From Deltaproteobacteria bacterium (GTDB taxonomy: Bacteria; UBA10199; DSSB01): DNA of 5,849 nt. The notes below the pieces were generated by a model. The model was not told the origin of the DNA. It did no database searches and saw only the letters and a list, made by a program, of their open reading frames with translations. The position numbers were made by a program, and so were the translations under genes. The DNA lies in assembly GCA_020440745.1 (NCBI GenBank), contig JAGRNM010000096.1:1-5849 (forward strand). The letters run 5' to 3'. Shown here piece after piece: positions 5,771 to 5,849 of this stretch (its first letter is position 1; each line of letters begins with the position of its first letter).

Positions 5771-5789
5771 GTTAAAAAAGTTTTTTAAC
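5771..5789. repeat. Perfect AT-rich palindrome upstream of mutM
   Basis: GTTAAAAAA (5771-5779) and TTTTTTAAC (5781-5789) are exact inverted copies around a single G. The element ends eight bases before the mutM start codon and runs into the short palindrome CTAGCTAG (5789-5796). It could be an operator for a dimeric regulator or simply an A/T-tract arrangement. The rest of the 221-base gap between the FHA regulator and mutM shows no convincing promoter toward mutM. Confidence 0.35.
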
Positions 5790-5797
5790 TAGCTAGC

Positions 5798-5849
5798 ATG
5801 CCCGAATTGCCAGAAGTCGAATGCACACGTTTAAGCCTTCAACAAATAG
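5798..5849 (+). CDS. mutM: Formamidopyrimidine-DNA glycosylase (MutM/Fpg), N-terminal fragment cut by right edge
   Basis: Only 17 codons are present, reading MPELPEVECTRLSLQQI. The opening MPELPEVE is the hallmark of the Fpg/Nei glycosylase family. After removal of Met, the N-terminal Pro is the Schiff-base nucleophile and the following Glu is catalytic. The exact PELPEVE form points to MutM/Fpg, which excises 8-oxoguanine and ring-opened purines in base excision repair, rather than Nei. Residue 9 is Cys where many homologues have Thr. No good ribosome binding site precedes the ATG. The gene is divergent from the FHA regulator. The fragment is short, but the motif at an initiator Met is highly specific. 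Confidence 0.85.
   Translation, partial: MPELPEVECTRLSLQQI

Overview
The window is AT-rich bacterial chromosomal DNA. Its clearest anchor is a 550-residue sigma-54 activator with two N-terminal FHA domains on the minus strand (3924-5576). That architecture is best known from Myxococcota, Bdellovibrionota and other delta-proteobacteria-like lineages, so a low-GC member of that grade is my best guess; no marker here fixes the phylum. YraN and MutM are housekeeping families found in most bacteria and do not narrow it.

Layout from left to right. Positions 1-135 (minus strand) hold the N-terminus of a coiled-coil protein that runs off the left edge. A 200-base divergent intergenic region follows. 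It contains a textbook -24/-12 (sigma-54) promoter at 296-311 and, about 140 bases upstream of the predicted transcription start, an inverted repeat that could be an activator site. The promoter faces a tight plus-strand run of genes: an 85-residue unknown protein (340-597), a 383-residue unknown protein with a charged helical half and a cationic amphipathic/hydrophobic half (623-1774), and yraN (1789-2187). After a 123-base gap comes a 478-residue unknown protein with coiled coils, a long glycine-zipper hydrophobic segment and a proline/glycine tail (2311-3747). A 176-base convergent gap with possible RNA hairpins separates this from the FHA/sigma-54 regulator. A 221-base divergent gap then leads to the first 17 codons of mutM (5798 onward, cut by the right edge).

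Working model (inference). The double-FHA activator, which has an intact GAFTGA loop for contacting sigma-54, switches on the nearby sigma-54 promoter. That would express the small protein, the two unusual membrane-interacting proteins and perhaps YraN. Neither large protein has a Sec signal peptide. Both join a coiled-coil region to a Gly-rich membrane-seeking region carrying a PGxG motif, as seen in pore-forming, translocator-like or polymorphic-toxin-like proteins that leave by a specialised secretion route. No secretion apparatus is visible here, so this remains a hypothesis. The sigma-54 promoter next to a sigma-54 activator is the strongest new observation in the window.
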